From the NCBI RefSeq assembly GCF_001971585.1, contig NZ_CP019323.1, positions 1,540,053 to 1,604,052 on the forward strand: a stretch of DNA of 64,000 nt. Reading direction: 5' to 3'. This document shows, one piece after another, positions 14,040 through 23,271 of this stretch; positions within the stretch are counted from its first letter, which is position 1; each line of letters starts with the position of its first letter. Position numbers and translations under genes: made by a program. Source of the DNA: Companilactobacillus allii (GTDB lineage: Bacteria > Bacillota > Bacilli > Lactobacillales > Lactobacillaceae). A model generated the notes under the pieces. It ran no database searches, was not told the DNA's origin, and saw only the letters and a program-made list of their open reading frames with translations.

Positions 14040-14815
14040 TTAAAATAATTGTTTCGGGTTTTAGTGGATCTATGGGGCAAAAAGCCGTTCATATGATCAA
14101 TTCAACTGATGGATATCAATTAGTTGGAGTATATAATCCTGTTGAAAAAAATTTGGATCCTAATTCATATGATTATTTGGATTCATCTGTGAAAATATAT
14201 AACGATATGTCACAAATCGATATTGACGCAGATATCTGGGTTGATTTTAGTATCCCGAGTGCGGTTTTTGATAATACTAAATTTGCTATTGAACATGGTT
14301 ATCGTCCAGTTATTGGAACTAGTGGGTTAAGTGAAGATAAAGTAGAAGAATTGAAGAAATTGGCTGATGATAATAAGATAAGTGGAATTATTGCTTCTAA
14401 TTTTGGAATCTCTGCTGTATTGATGATGAAATTTGCTCAAGTTGCAGCCAAGTATTTTGATCAAACTGAAATAGTTGAGACTCATCATCAAGATAAGCTT
14501 GATGCACCGTCAGGAACAGCTATGAACACAGCACGTTTGATACATGAGGTTCAACAAAAAGATCAAGTAGAAAATAGTAATGAATCGGATCCATTAGGAA
14601 CTCGTGGTGGCGATTATCATGGTATTAAAATTCATGCGATTCGTTTACCAGGTTTTATTGCTGATGAAGAAGTTATTTTTGGAAGTACTGGTGAGAACCT
14701 TGTCATCAAACAAAGTACTACTGATCGTGAATCGTTCATGAAGGGCGTTAAACTCGCAATTGATGAAGTTATGAAACGTGATGAGTTAGTTATAGGGTTA
14801 GAAAAAATTATTTAA
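14036..14815 (+). CDS. dapB: 4-hydroxy-tetrahydrodipicolinate reductase
   Basis: DapB reduces the product of DapA with NAD(P)H. The 259-residue protein starts with the nucleotide-binding loop [12 protein letters not shown] and contains the family signature [15 protein letters not shown] near residues 150-165, with the catalytic His and Lys. The GTG start overlaps the dapA stop by four bases and has an ideal AGGAGG at 14023-14028. The next gene begins 18 bases after its stop. Confidence 0.96.
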   Translation: MIKIIVSGFSGSMGQKAVHMINSTDGYQLVGVYNPVEKNLDPNSYDYLDSSVKIYNDMSQIDIDADIWVDFSIPSAVFDNTKFAIEHGYRPVIGTSGLSEDKVEELKKLADDNKISGIIASNFGISAVLMMKFAQVAAKYFDQTEIVETHHQDKLDAPSGTAMNTARLIHEVQQKDQVENSNESDPLGTRGGDYHGIKIHAIRLPGFIADEEVIFGSTGENLVIKQSTTDRESFMKGVKLAIDEVMKRDELVIGLEKII

Positions 14816-14833
14816 TAAAGTGGAGATGTCACT

Positions 14834-16027
14834 ATGCCAGAGTTAGCAAAGAGTGTTTCAAGTATTTGTAATAAATTGGTCAAACCTCTCGGGGATGACA
14901 AGATTCTTGAATTTAATGCTGCAATTTCAGGTATTCCTGGGATTGTTAAATTAACATTGGGTGAACCAGATTTCAATGTTCCAGAACATGTTAAAGATGC
15001 AGCAATTAAGAGCATTGAGGACAATGATTCACACTATACACCTCAAAAGGGTATCCCTGGTTTACGTAAGGCAATAAGCAACTATTTGGCTACAGATTAC
15101 GATGTAACTTATGATCCAGATACTGAAGTCATTGTAACTATCGGTGCCACTGAAGCTATATATACCTCTTTATACACGATCATGAATCCTGGAGATAAAA
15201 TAATTGTACCTACACCTACTTTCTCAATTTATATGGATGACATAAAGATTCTAGGTGGTATACCTGTTGAGGTTGATACTTCTAGTGACGGTTTCAAAAT
15301 AACACCTGAAAAACTTCAACATGTACTTGAAAATGAAGGTGCTGGCGCTAAAGCCATGATTATTAATTATCCTGGTAATCCTACTGGGGTCGTATATGAT
15401 CGTGCTGAAATTGAAGCACTAGCTGAAGTCTTGAGAGATAAGGGGATATTTGTTATATCAGATGAAATCTATAGTCAATTAGTTTATGGAGAAAAACATG
15501 TTTCATTTGCTAATGTATTACCAGAACAAACTATTTTGATTAATGGATTGTCAAAGTCGCATGCGATGACTGGATACCGAATTGGATATATTGCTGCACC
15601 TAAAGACTTTGTCTCCGAGGCAGCTAAAGTACATTCATTTACTGTTACTTGTCCATCAAATCCAGCACAATATGCAGCACAAGAAGCTTTGGAAAATGGC
15701 TTAGATGATCCTATTGAAATGCGAAAAGTATATAAAAAACGTCGAGATTACATTGTTAAAGAGTTAAATAAACTGGGTTATGAAACCGTAGAGCCAAATG
15801 GAGCATTCTATGTATTCCCTAAGATTCCGGTAGAATTCAATTTAACTTCTGATCAGTTCTGTCGTAGATTGGCATCAGAAGCTAAGCTTGGTGTAGTTCC
15901 AGGGGATGCCTTTGGAGCAGCAGGTGAAGGTTATTTCAGAATTTCTTATGCCACTTCAATGGATCTTATAAAAGAGGGTATTAAGCGATTAACACAATTT
16001 ACTAACGAATTATTACAAAAAAACTAA
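14834..16027 (+). CDS. Class I/II aminotransferase, probable N-acetyl-LL-DAP aminotransferase (copy 1)
   Basis: This is a fold-type I PLP aminotransferase of 397 residues, close to the PatA group that transaminates N-acetyl-amino-oxopimelate in the acetylase DAP pathway. Visible motifs are KLTLGEPDFNVPEH, the NYPGNPTG stretch, SDEIYSQL with the PLP aspartate, and the PLP lysine in NGLSKSHAMTGYRIGY; FRISYA near the end carries the substrate arginine. It sits in the operon exactly where this step is needed. The following gene is a close paralogue, so it is not clear which copy does the lysine step. Spacing and SD (GTGGAG) fit the ATG at 14834. Confidence 0.9.
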   Translation: MPELAKSVSSICNKLVKPLGDDKILEFNAAISGIPGIVKLTLGEPDFNVPEHVKDAAIKSIEDNDSHYTPQKGIPGLRKAISNYLATDYDVTYDPDTEVIVTIGATEAIYTSLYTIMNPGDKIIVPTPTFSIYMDDIKILGGIPVEVDTSSDGFKITPEKLQHVLENEGAGAKAMIINYPGNPTGVVYDRAEIEALAEVLRDKGIFVISDEIYSQLVYGEKHVSFANVLPEQTILINGLSKSHAMTGYRIGYIAAPKDFVSEAAKVHSFTVTCPSNPAQYAAQEALENGLDDPIEMRKVYKKRRDYIVKELNKLGYETVEPNGAFYVFPKIPVEFNLTSDQFCRRLASEAKLGVVPGDAFGAAGEGYFRISYATSMDLIKEGIKRLTQFTNELLQKN

Positions 16028-16051
16028 TTTAATGAGTTAATTTGTTATAGA

Positions 16052-16066
16052 ATGTATAGTATACAT
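16052..16066. repeat. 15-bp perfect palindrome between the two aminotransferase genes
   Basis: ATGTATA-G-TATACAT is an uninterrupted perfect dyad in the only sizeable gap (59 bases) of the lysine operon, 21 bases before the second aminotransferase start. It could be an operator or part of an internal promoter. No matching -35 element at normal spacing was found. Confidence 0.5.
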
Positions 16067-16086
16067 AAAGATTAGGAGCACATGTC

Positions 16087-17277
16087 ATGCCAAAATTAGA
16101 TTCATCTGTTAAAGATGTTGTAAACGAAACAATTGCACCAATGGGGATTTCTCAGATAAGATACTTCGCACAAAAATTTGCTAAAATTCCTGGCATCATC
16201 AAATTGACATTGGGTGAACCAGATTTCAATGTACCAGAGCACGTTAAGCAAGCTGCCATTAAGAGTATTCAAGATGACAAATCGCATTACTCTGAACAAC
16301 GTGGAACAATTGGTTTGAGAAAGGCTGTTTCAAGCTATTTAAATAAGCAATACGATGTAACTTATGATCCAGAGTCTGAGGTTATCGTGACTATTGGTGC
16401 TACTGAAGCAGTATTCATCTCACTAGCCGCTATTATCAATCCTGGTGATAAGGTGATTGTACCTACGCCAACGTTTGCCTTGTATTTACCAATCATTCAA
16501 GTATTAGGTGGAATACCTATTCAAGTTGACACAACACCAGATAACTTCAGATTAACTGGTAAGAAGTTGGCAGAAGTGATCGATCAAGAGGGAGCTCAAA
16601 ATGTTAAGGCTTTGATCCTTAACTTCCCAGGTAATCCTACTGGTTTTGTCTATTCAAAGGAACAACTAGAAGAAATTGTCGATGTTGTTAAAGACAAATC
16701 TATGTTTGTTATTTCAGACGAAATTTATGCAGAATTAACATACGGTAGAAAGCATGTATCACTTGCCAAATTGATGCCCGGAAAAACGATTCTGATCAAT
16801 GGACTATCAAAATCACATGCAATGACTGGATATAGAATTGGTTATGTCGCTGCTCCAGCAGATTTTATTGAGAACGCAGGGAAAATGCATGCATATACTG
16901 TAACTGCACCGTCAAATCCAGCTCAATATGCTGCACAAGAGGCGCTTGAAAACGGAATTGAAGATCCAATCGAAATGAGAAAGATTTATCAAGAACGTCG
17001 TGATTATATTGTTGGTCAATTAAACGATATTGGGTATAAAACAATTTTGCCAGAAGGAGCATTCTACACTTTCTCCAAAATTCCTGATAAATTTAATATG
17101 AGTGAAGTTGAATTTGCTGAAAAACTTGCTGAACAAGGAAAAGTGGGAGTTACTCCTGGATCTGCGTTTGGTAAAGGTGGAGAAGGTCATTTTAGAATGT
17201 CTTATGCATCATCTATGGAAGATATTCAAGAGGCTATGAAGCGACTACGTAAATTTACAGAGTCACTAGAAAATTAA
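16087..17277 (+). CDS. Class I/II aminotransferase, PatA-like (copy 2)
   Basis: This 396-residue PLP aminotransferase is a tandem paralogue of the preceding gene; by eye more than half of the residues match along the whole length. It keeps KLTLGEPDFNVPEH, FPGNPTG, SDEIYAEL, the PLP lysine in NGLSKSHAMTGYRIGY, and FRMSYA. AGGAG lies just before the ATG. Differences cluster near residues 45-60, 110-130 and in the C-terminal third, where substrate side chains are read, so the two copies may have different substrates (for example N-acetyl-DAP against an aromatic or other keto acid). It is followed by asd after 24 bases. Both reading frames are intact, which argues against decay. Confidence 0.9.
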   Translation: MPKLDSSVKDVVNETIAPMGISQIRYFAQKFAKIPGIIKLTLGEPDFNVPEHVKQAAIKSIQDDKSHYSEQRGTIGLRKAVSSYLNKQYDVTYDPESEVIVTIGATEAVFISLAAIINPGDKVIVPTPTFALYLPIIQVLGGIPIQVDTTPDNFRLTGKKLAEVIDQEGAQNVKALILNFPGNPTGFVYSKEQLEEIVDVVKDKSMFVISDEIYAELTYGRKHVSLAKLMPGKTILINGLSKSHAMTGYRIGYVAAPADFIENAGKMHAYTVTAPSNPAQYAAQEALENGIEDPIEMRKIYQERRDYIVGQLNDIGYKTILPEGAFYTFSKIPDKFNMSEVEFAEKLAEQGKVGVTPGSAFGKGGEGHFRMSYASSMEDIQEAMKRLRKFTESLEN

Positions 17278-17301
17278 ATTAAGATATAAAGGATGAATAT
17301 T

Positions 17302-18366
17302 ATGAGTGAAGGTTATGAAGTAGCTATTTTAGGTGCAACAGGTGCAGTGGGAACTCGTCTGATTCAACAATTGGAACAATCAACGATTCCTGTATCAAAA
17401 ATTAGATTATTGGCGTCAAGTCGTTCTGCAGGTAAAAAACTTCAATTCAAAGGTAAAGATATTGTCGTTGAAGAAGCTAAACCAGAGTCATTTGATGGAG
17501 TAGACATTGTCTTAGCATCAGCTGGTGGAGCTGTTTCTAAGAGATTATTACCTGAAGCAGTTAAACGAGGTGCAGTATGCGTGGATAATACTAGTGCATT
17601 TAGAATGGAACCTGATGTTCCATTAGTTGTACCAGAAGTTAATGAAAAGGCTCTTTATAATCATCATGGAATAATCGCTAATCCCAACTGTTCTACAATT
17701 CAAATGATGGTAGCTCTTGAACCAATTAGAAAGGCGTTTGGTCTTAAACAAATAATCGTTTCAACTTATCAAGCGGCTTCAGGAGCTGGTCAAAGTGCAC
17801 TAAATGACTTTTATAGTGAAGCTCAAGACTACTTAGATGGTAAGAAAATGTCATCTGATATATTCCCAACTAAAGGTGATAAGGAACATTATCCATTGGC
17901 CTTTAATCTGTTACCACAAATTGATGTATTAGAAGATAATCTATATTCACATGAAGAATGGAAAATGATTCATGAAACTAAGAAGATCATGCTTGGTGAT
18001 ATGAATGATCCTAAGATTAAGGTTACCGCTACTTGTGTTCGTGTCCCTGTGCCTATTAGTCACGGTGAGTCTATCTATATTGAGGTCGAAGATAAAGATG
18101 GTGCTAGTGTTGAAGCAATCCAGAATCTGATCAAAGAAGCACCAGGTGCAGTCCTTCAGGATGATCCTAAACACCAAGTCTATCCACAACCAATCAATGC
18201 AACTGGTAAGCGTGATACATTTGTCGGAAGAATCCGTCCAGATTTAGAGAATAAGGGTGCCTTCAACATGTGGGTAGTTTCAGATAATCTATTAAAGGGT
18301 GCTGCATGGAATACAGTGCAGATTGCAGAGAGATTAGTTGCTGATAATCTCGTTGAAGTTAAGTGA
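17302..18366 (+). CDS. asd: Aspartate-semialdehyde dehydrogenase
   Basis: Asd reduces aspartyl-phosphate to aspartate semialdehyde, the shared precursor for DapA and homoserine. The 354-residue product has the NADP loop [11 protein letters not shown], the catalytic cysteine in NPNCSTIQM (C130) and [10 protein letters not shown] with the catalytic histidine region. The ATG at 17302 is preferred over the ATG at 17293 because AAAGGA ends 8 bases before it and overlaps the earlier codon. It closes the riboswitch operon: with lysC, every enzyme from aspartate to lysine is encoded in this window. No clear terminator follows, so read-through into azlC is possible. Confidence 0.95.
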   Translation: MSEGYEVAILGATGAVGTRLIQQLEQSTIPVSKIRLLASSRSAGKKLQFKGKDIVVEEAKPESFDGVDIVLASAGGAVSKRLLPEAVKRGAVCVDNTSAFRMEPDVPLVVPEVNEKALYNHHGIIANPNCSTIQMMVALEPIRKAFGLKQIIVSTYQAASGAGQSALNDFYSEAQDYLDGKKMSSDIFPTKGDKEHYPLAFNLLPQIDVLEDNLYSHEEWKMIHETKKIMLGDMNDPKIKVTATCVRVPVPISHGESIYIEVEDKDGASVEAIQNLIKEAPGAVLQDDPKHQVYPQPINATGKRDTFVGRIRPDLENKGAFNMWVVSDNLLKGAAWNTVQIAERLVADNLVEVK

Positions 18367-18447
18367 AATTATAGATTTGGTCTTGTCTTAAGCATGAATA
18401 ATGCTATTTGATGAGGCTGTTTTTTGTTATTTTGGAAGGTGATTCTT

Positions 18448-19164
18448 GTGAGTGAAGCAAAAAAAGTTAACGGTTATACGACTTTTCAAGATGGAATTAG
18501 AAGTTGTTTACCAACAGTATTAGGATATTTAGGAATTGGATTTTCATTTGGTATTGTAGGTATTAATTCTCATCTCAACTTGTTTGAGATTACATTGATG
18601 TCTGCTGTGGTTTATGGTGGAAGCTCACAATTTGTATTGTGTGGTTTATTACTGGCCAATACATCAATCACCGGTATCGTTATGACGGTGTTTTTGGTTA
18701 ATTTACGGCACTTATTAATGAGTATGACTGCAAGTCCGTATTTTAGAGAAGAGACATTATTGAGTAATATTTCTATAGGTTCATTATTAACTGATGAGTC
18801 CTTCGCGGTATTTTCAACTGCAGTTGCACAGGATAAGCACTTCTCGTTAAGATGGATGGAAGGATTAAACATCACTGCATATATAACTTGGATTCTTGCT
18901 ACACTTTTGGGAGGATTAGTGGGTAATTTTATTAGTGACCCCGATAAGTTTGGGTTGGACTTTGCTTTAACAGCAATGTTTGCTGGATTGTTTCTAACGC
19001 AGTTTAAGTGGGAATTATCAAAGAATACTAAAAAAGCTATTTCTGTTGTTGTTACGGTAGGAGTTAGTCTTGTAATTCTCTTATATTTTGTAAGTTCGTC
19101 TGTAGCTGTGATTATTTCAGCTTTATTGGGATGTTTAGTAGGGGGTATTTTGGATGATAAGTAG
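18448..19164 (+). CDS. azlC: AzlC family branched-chain amino acid exporter, large subunit
   Basis: AzlC with AzlD forms an inner-membrane exporter of branched-chain amino acids in B. subtilis. The protein has about 238 residues and several hydrophobic helices, with the family hallmarks YLGIGFSFGIVG and VYGGSSQFV near the N-terminus and NLRHLLMS near residue 90. The GTG at 18448 is chosen since GGAAGGTGAT lies just upstream; an earlier in-frame start would cover this site. Its end overlaps the azlD start by 11 bases, so the pair is translationally coupled. The substrate has not been proven for members in lactobacilli. Confidence 0.9.
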   Translation: MSEAKKVNGYTTFQDGIRSCLPTVLGYLGIGFSFGIVGINSHLNLFEITLMSAVVYGGSSQFVLCGLLLANTSITGIVMTVFLVNLRHLLMSMTASPYFREETLLSNISIGSLLTDESFAVFSTAVAQDKHFSLRWMEGLNITAYITWILATLLGGLVGNFISDPDKFGLDFALTAMFAGLFLTQFKWELSKNTKKAISVVVTVGVSLVILLYFVSSSVAVIISALLGCLVGGILDDK

Positions 19165-19477
19165 AACCGTGTTATTAATATTAATCGGGAGTGCCTTAGT
19201 TACGTGGATTCCACGGATCACTCCATTTGTGCTAGGAAAAATGGTCAAATTTCCAGCCATTCTTAGTAGATTTCTAGGGTATCTACCACTATCTATTCTT
19301 TTTGCATTATTATTAGAAACGGTATTCAATAGTAAAGTTGGAGTTGTCCCAATTCCTAAAGTTGATGTCGTTTTGGCATTAATCCCCACCGTTATAACGG
19401 CAGTGGCTCTTAATGATCTAATGAAAACAGTAGTTGTAGGGATTATTTCCATGGCAGTAGTTAGATTGATCATTTAG
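19154..19477 (+). CDS. azlD: AzlD family exporter small subunit
   Basis: This 107-residue protein with four predicted membrane segments is the small partner of AzlC. The conserved TWIPRITPFVL stretch is near residue 17. The ATG at 19154 lies inside the end of azlC with a GGGGG-type ribosome site upstream. No terminator is evident in the 143-base gap that follows. Confidence 0.9.
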   Translation: MISRTVLLILIGSALVTWIPRITPFVLGKMVKFPAILSRFLGYLPLSILFALLLETVFNSKVGVVPIPKVDVVLALIPTVITAVALNDLMKTVVVGIISMAVVRLII

Positions 19478-19620
19478 TTAGGGTGAATGTTGAATTTAAA
19501 ATTTGTTTGTATGCTGGTTGATTCCTTATCTTAAAGTAAGTGTTGTAGTAAAATATAAATAGTAAACGTCACAAGTAACTAGAAGAATAAAAAATTGATC
19601 AATGGATAGAGGATGTAACT

Positions 19621-20937
19621 TTGAAAAAGATTTTTGAAACCTTTTCTGAAGGTGTACTTAATTTATTTGCCAATGTAGGTGTGGTTATACCGTATTTTTT
19701 CTGTTTATCATTGTATAATCATAATAAAGATATTGCGGTTTATGTATTGCCGTTCTTAATGCTTTACACGTTTCGATCAATTGGAATGTTATTGACTGTA
19801 TATATACCTTTTTCGGCAAGTACGATGTTGATAGTCTCCAATTTATTTGGAATAGTTGGTTCGTTGATGATTGTTGGCTCCTTGAATCCGGTTCTTGGTA
19901 TTTTAGGTGGTATTTTATTAGGATTAGCCTCAAGTTGGATCTGGCCATATTTTTTAACGGTTAGAACGAAAGGAAAAATCATTAACGATTTTCATATTAC
20001 AAAGCTACATTGGCAAGGTTCTATAATTGCAATGATGATATTGGGATTGGTGGAATTACTCTCAATAAAATTCAGTACTTATAACGTTGCCTTTATATTA
20101 TTGGCTGTATTCTTCCTGATATCATTGATTGGTAGTTACACCATGAAAAATAAAATAAGCTTTTATCATAACGGTGGATTACCAAAACACGACCGTAATT
20201 ATTCAATCATTGGTATTATATTCATTATTATTCTTGTGATGCTTGTCTTTGCAATTCGTTATTCAAGATTAAAGACTATTTCACATGGATGGGATTTAAT
20301 AATCGGGTTAGTTGCATTAGTTGGCTTGATTGTTTTGCTACTGTATCAATTAAAGATTCATCGTAATTTATATCCACTTAGTTTGGCATCAATCAATCGT
20401 GGGATAGTGATGAACTTCATACTCTTGTATACAATATTTGATAGTAGTTTGAGATTTGGATTCAGTACTTTGCTAACTGTTTACATAATTTACTTAGTTG
20501 GTTTTGAATTTGGTCCATTTATCTTAAAAAAGCATTTGAATATGAGATATCCGTTACTAATACTGGGCTTGATCCTATCCATTTTTAATATTACTTATTT
20601 TGTGGGTATATTACTTTGTTCATTGTTTGTTGGTTCAGATAATTCAATATTGAATAATTCATTGTATAATGATCCTAAAATTGAATCAGAACGGGCATTT
20701 CTGGTTAAATATCAATTATCTGCAGTAGGAAATATCTCGCAACAATTATTTTATATGATCATTGTTTATATAATTGGATATATGTATAACGTAGATGTTT
20801 TGAACTTTTTCAATGTTAATGGCAATGTCAATTCTAAATGGCTTTTGATAGTTAGATTAGCAGTTACATTTGGTGTCTTATTATCAGCAACTGCTACGTA
20901 CCTGGTTACTAGGAATATAAAAGAAGCTCAATCTTAA
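19621..20937 (+). CDS. Polytopic membrane protein, MFS-like, function unknown
   Basis: The 438-residue protein has about twelve hydrophobic segments and looks like a major-facilitator-type transporter, but I do not recognise a subfamily and no substrate can be named. The TTG start has AGAGGA about 7 bases upstream. The gene stands alone on the plus strand and converges on the ABC exporter genes. Its stop codon lies in the loop of a palindromic terminator shared with the opposite gene, and its last seven residues (NIKEAQS) are identical to those of that gene because of the palindrome. Confidence 0.75.
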   Translation: MKKIFETFSEGVLNLFANVGVVIPYFFCLSLYNHNKDIAVYVLPFLMLYTFRSIGMLLTVYIPFSASTMLIVSNLFGIVGSLMIVGSLNPVLGILGGILLGLASSWIWPYFLTVRTKGKIINDFHITKLHWQGSIIAMMILGLVELLSIKFSTYNVAFILLAVFFLISLIGSYTMKNKISFYHNGGLPKHDRNYSIIGIIFIIILVMLVFAIRYSRLKTISHGWDLIIGLVALVGLIVLLLYQLKIHRNLYPLSLASINRGIVMNFILLYTIFDSSLRFGFSTLLTVYIIYLVGFEFGPFILKKHLNMRYPLLILGLILSIFNITYFVGILLCSLFVGSDNSILNNSLYNDPKIESERAFLVKYQLSAVGNISQQLFYMIIVYIIGYMYNVDVLNFFNVNGNVNSKWLLIVRLAVTFGVLLSATATYLVTRNIKEAQS

Positions 20938-20958
20938 GATTGGGCTTCTTTTATATTC
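20913..20958. terminator. Bidirectional palindromic terminator with both stop codons in the loop
   Basis: Positions 20913-20958 form a 46-bp dyad with one mismatched pair (20928/20943) around the loop TTAA. The plus-strand stop TAA is 20935-20937 and the minus-strand stop is 20936-20934. T-rich flanks on both sides suit termination in both directions. The arms are coding on both strands. Confidence 0.9.
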
Positions 20959-21635
20959 TCTTTATTATTTAAGGTCATTTTTCCATCCATTATTTGATAA
21001 ATATTATCGGCAAATTCAGTCAATCGCAGGTCATGTGTAACGATAATCACTGAAATATTATGTTTATGAGCTAAGTCATGGAATATTTTCCCAACTTCCA
21101 AAACTCTTTGGCTATCAAGTGCTGCTGTGGGTTCATCAGCTAGCACCATATCTGGTTTCGTATACAACGCTCTGGCAATTGCTACACGTTGATTTTGGCC
21201 ACCGGATAATTCACCGGGATATTTGTTGATTAATTCATCGATATCCAATTGTTTAAGTAATGATTCGAGTGCCTCTTTATCCAGATTATGATTTTTTTTA
21301 ACTTTGTCGACTAATTGAAACTGTTCTTTAACAGTAAGATACGGTATTAGATTATATGCTTGTAGAATGAATCCGATGTTATTTAGTCGTAATGAATCAC
21401 GTTGTTTATTGGATAGAGACTTGATATCCGCGTTCTCTAATTGAACATTCCCACTTGACGGTGTTTGTAGTCCACCCGCAATAGTTAAAAATGTGCTCTT
21501 TCCTGATCCTGATGGACCAAGAACTAAGTTGAGTTCACCTTTTTTGGCAGTGAAATTAACGTCTTTTAGTACATGTACACGACTCGAACCTTCACCAAAG
21601 TATTTATTTATATTATTTAATTTTAATATTGTCAT
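20934..21635 (-). CDS. ABC transporter ATP-binding protein (MacB/LolD type)
   Basis: The 233-residue ATPase has Walker A GPSGSGKST (near residue 40), the signature LSGGQNQRVAIARAL and Walker B VLADEPTAALD. It is of the type that pairs with FtsX-like permeases to export peptides, drugs or lipoproteins, or to sense antimicrobial peptides. It follows the permease gene by 2 bases and ends against the opposite transporter gene with a 4-base overlap of stop codons. The permease is frameshifted, so the complex may not be functional unless the frame is restored. Confidence 0.93.
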   Translation of the reverse strand: MTILKLNNINKYFGEGSSRVHVLKDVNFTAKKGELNLVLGPSGSGKSTFLTIAGGLQTPSSGNVQLENADIKSLSNKQRDSLRLNNIGFILQAYNLIPYLTVKEQFQLVDKVKKNHNLDKEALESLLKQLDIDELINKYPGELSGGQNQRVAIARALYTKPDMVLADEPTAALDSQRVLEVGKIFHDLAHKHNISVIIVTHDLRLTEFADNIYQIMDGKMTLNNKENIKEAQS

Positions 21636-21637
21636 AA

Positions 21638-22700
21638 TTAACCTCCAATTACACTAACAGGATCTACTTTCAAAATTATTTTAATAGGTATTAAAGAACC
21701 TAGTAGTCCAGTGAAAACAAGTCCTAGACTGACTGCTGATAGGATAGGAATATTGAAACTCATCGGTACTGCGGAAGGAATTATTAGTGCGGTTATTGCT
21801 GTAAGAGCAATTCCGACCAGTAAGCCGCCAACAACTAAGGTCAATGATTGAGCAATTGTTGCAGAAATAAGTGTCTTATTTGGAATACCTTGTGCACGTA
21901 ATACCGCATAATTTTGAATTTTTTGAATGGTCAAAATATATAGGAAGACTGCGATTACGATCAAAGAAATGATCATTAAGAAGGCAATCATGAAAGTAAA
22001 CGTTGAATTCTGTGCCGAGTAACCTGGCAATTCGTCAATAAATTGTTTAGTAGAGTAAGTTTTTAACTGCGAATTATTGGCTTTGTAGTTACTTTTTTTA
22101 GAAACAATGGCGCTTGCAATAAGTGTATTATTAACGCTCTTCAGTGTTTTCCAAGTTGTTAAAGTACCGTATACAACAGGGGCAACATTTAATTTGGCAT
22201 TTTTGACGAATCCTACAATTTCATATTTTGTACTATTTGAGTTGAATTCTAGGTTATCACCAAGTTTGTATCCATCGTTTTTGAATTTTTCATCCACTAC
22301 GATTTGATTGCTACTTTTGATATTGTGCCCAGAAGTAAGCTTTAAATTTTTTGCAATGAATTGATTAGTGTGAAGTCCGATAAATTGTGCTGATTCTTTG
22401 GTTTTACCAGATTTTTTTTGCGACGACTGCAGCTTGTCCGATATATGCGTCGTTTTTAGATATTTTTGTATTCTTTACTTCATTTTTAGTAATTAATGAT
22501 TGAGTCAAGCTGGTATCAGAATCTTTATCTAATACGACACTTTTTATATTCCAAGATTCGATGGCGTCAGTATTTTCTTGAGCCAATCCCATTGCTAGAC
22601 TAGTTAGAATAAAGATTAAATAACAGATTAAAACAATCATCCCTATTATTAATCCGTATCTAAACTTTTCCTTTTTTATTTCTTTCATTGATAGAAACAT
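21638..22700 (-). pseudogene. FtsX-like ABC transporter permease, frameshifted in an A8 tract
   Basis: The permease reads in two frames. The first 98 codons (from 22700) give one membrane helix and part of the extracellular domain, then end at a TAA just past the tract. The rest, from about residue 97 on, continues in the +2 frame to 21638 with three further helices (FMIAFLMIISLIVIAVFLYIL, then two more). The switch occurs at a run of eight A residues (T8 at 22412-22419 on the plus strand). With seven A residues the sequence reads straight through as AKKSGKTKESAQ, to a total of about 353 residues, the normal length of this family. The cause may be mutation, phase-variable or transcriptional slippage, or a sequencing error. 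It abuts the TetR gene with no gap. Confidence 0.85.
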
Positions 22701-23225
22701 TTAATCATCCTCTTTTGCTAAAACATGTAAAACATTGTCTAATTTTTTTAAAATCATTTCTTGGGACTCAGGATTAATCATGATTTTTTTTAGCGCATCA
22801 TGAATTAGGACCTGTGTTGCCCAAAAGTATTCGTTTTCAATTATCACTTGATTATTGAAAGTGGAAATAAAAAAGCTCTCATTATAGAGCAGGTGCATCT
22901 TAACAATGGCATAGTAACGGCTATTGGTACTTTTGGTAATAAAATTTCTAATTTGTTCAACATAACTATCTGGAGTTAGGCCATCAGTTGTATCAGTTGA
23001 AACACTTTGATGTATTTCCTGTAATGCATGATGATAGATGTATTCATATGCATCGTTTAGATCCTTAAAGTATTTATAAAAAGCTCCACGTGCAATTTTA
23101 CTTTCTTTAACTATTCTCGACACTTTGGCATCGGCCAGGGTGTGATGTGAAAATTCATTTAAAAGAGCATCTAAAATACGTTCTTGCTTGTCCTTATTTA
23201 AATTCTTGAATGTATCAGAAGCCAT
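22701..23225 (-). CDS. TetR family transcriptional regulator
   Basis: The 174-residue protein has an N-terminal helix-turn-helix domain (KQERILDALLNEFSHHTLAD, then VSRIVKESKIARGAFYKYFKD). The effector domain has no recognisable specificity. AGGAGG precedes the ATG. It is the first gene of an operon with the ABC exporter, and a perfect 21-bp dyad lies directly upstream, so autorepression of the exporter operon, relieved by a ligand, is the likely scheme. Confidence 0.93.
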   Translation of the reverse strand: MASDTFKNLNKDKQERILDALLNEFSHHTLADAKVSRIVKESKIARGAFYKYFKDLNDAYEYIYHHALQEIHQSVSTDTTDGLTPDSYVEQIRNFITKSTNSRYYAIVKMHLLYNESFFISTFNNQVIIENEYFWATQVLIHDALKKIMINPESQEMILKKLDNVLHVLAKEDD

Positions 23226-23235
23226 AATTCCTCCT

Positions 23236-23256
23236 AAAGTGACAAGGTGTCACTTT
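23236..23256 (-). promoter_or_regulatory. Probable TetR-family operator
   Basis: AAAGTGACA-AGG-TGTCACTTT is a perfect 9-bp inverted repeat with a 3-bp centre. It sits between the -10 box and the ribosome site of the TetR gene, where binding would block transcription. Confidence 0.8.
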
Positions 23257-23271
23257 TAACTTATGTTATTG

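Noticed and set aside
18367-18447. Terminator between asd and azlC
   Set aside because: Only a weak AGCAT/ATGCT hairpin is seen and the T-run is not adjacent; not enough to call.
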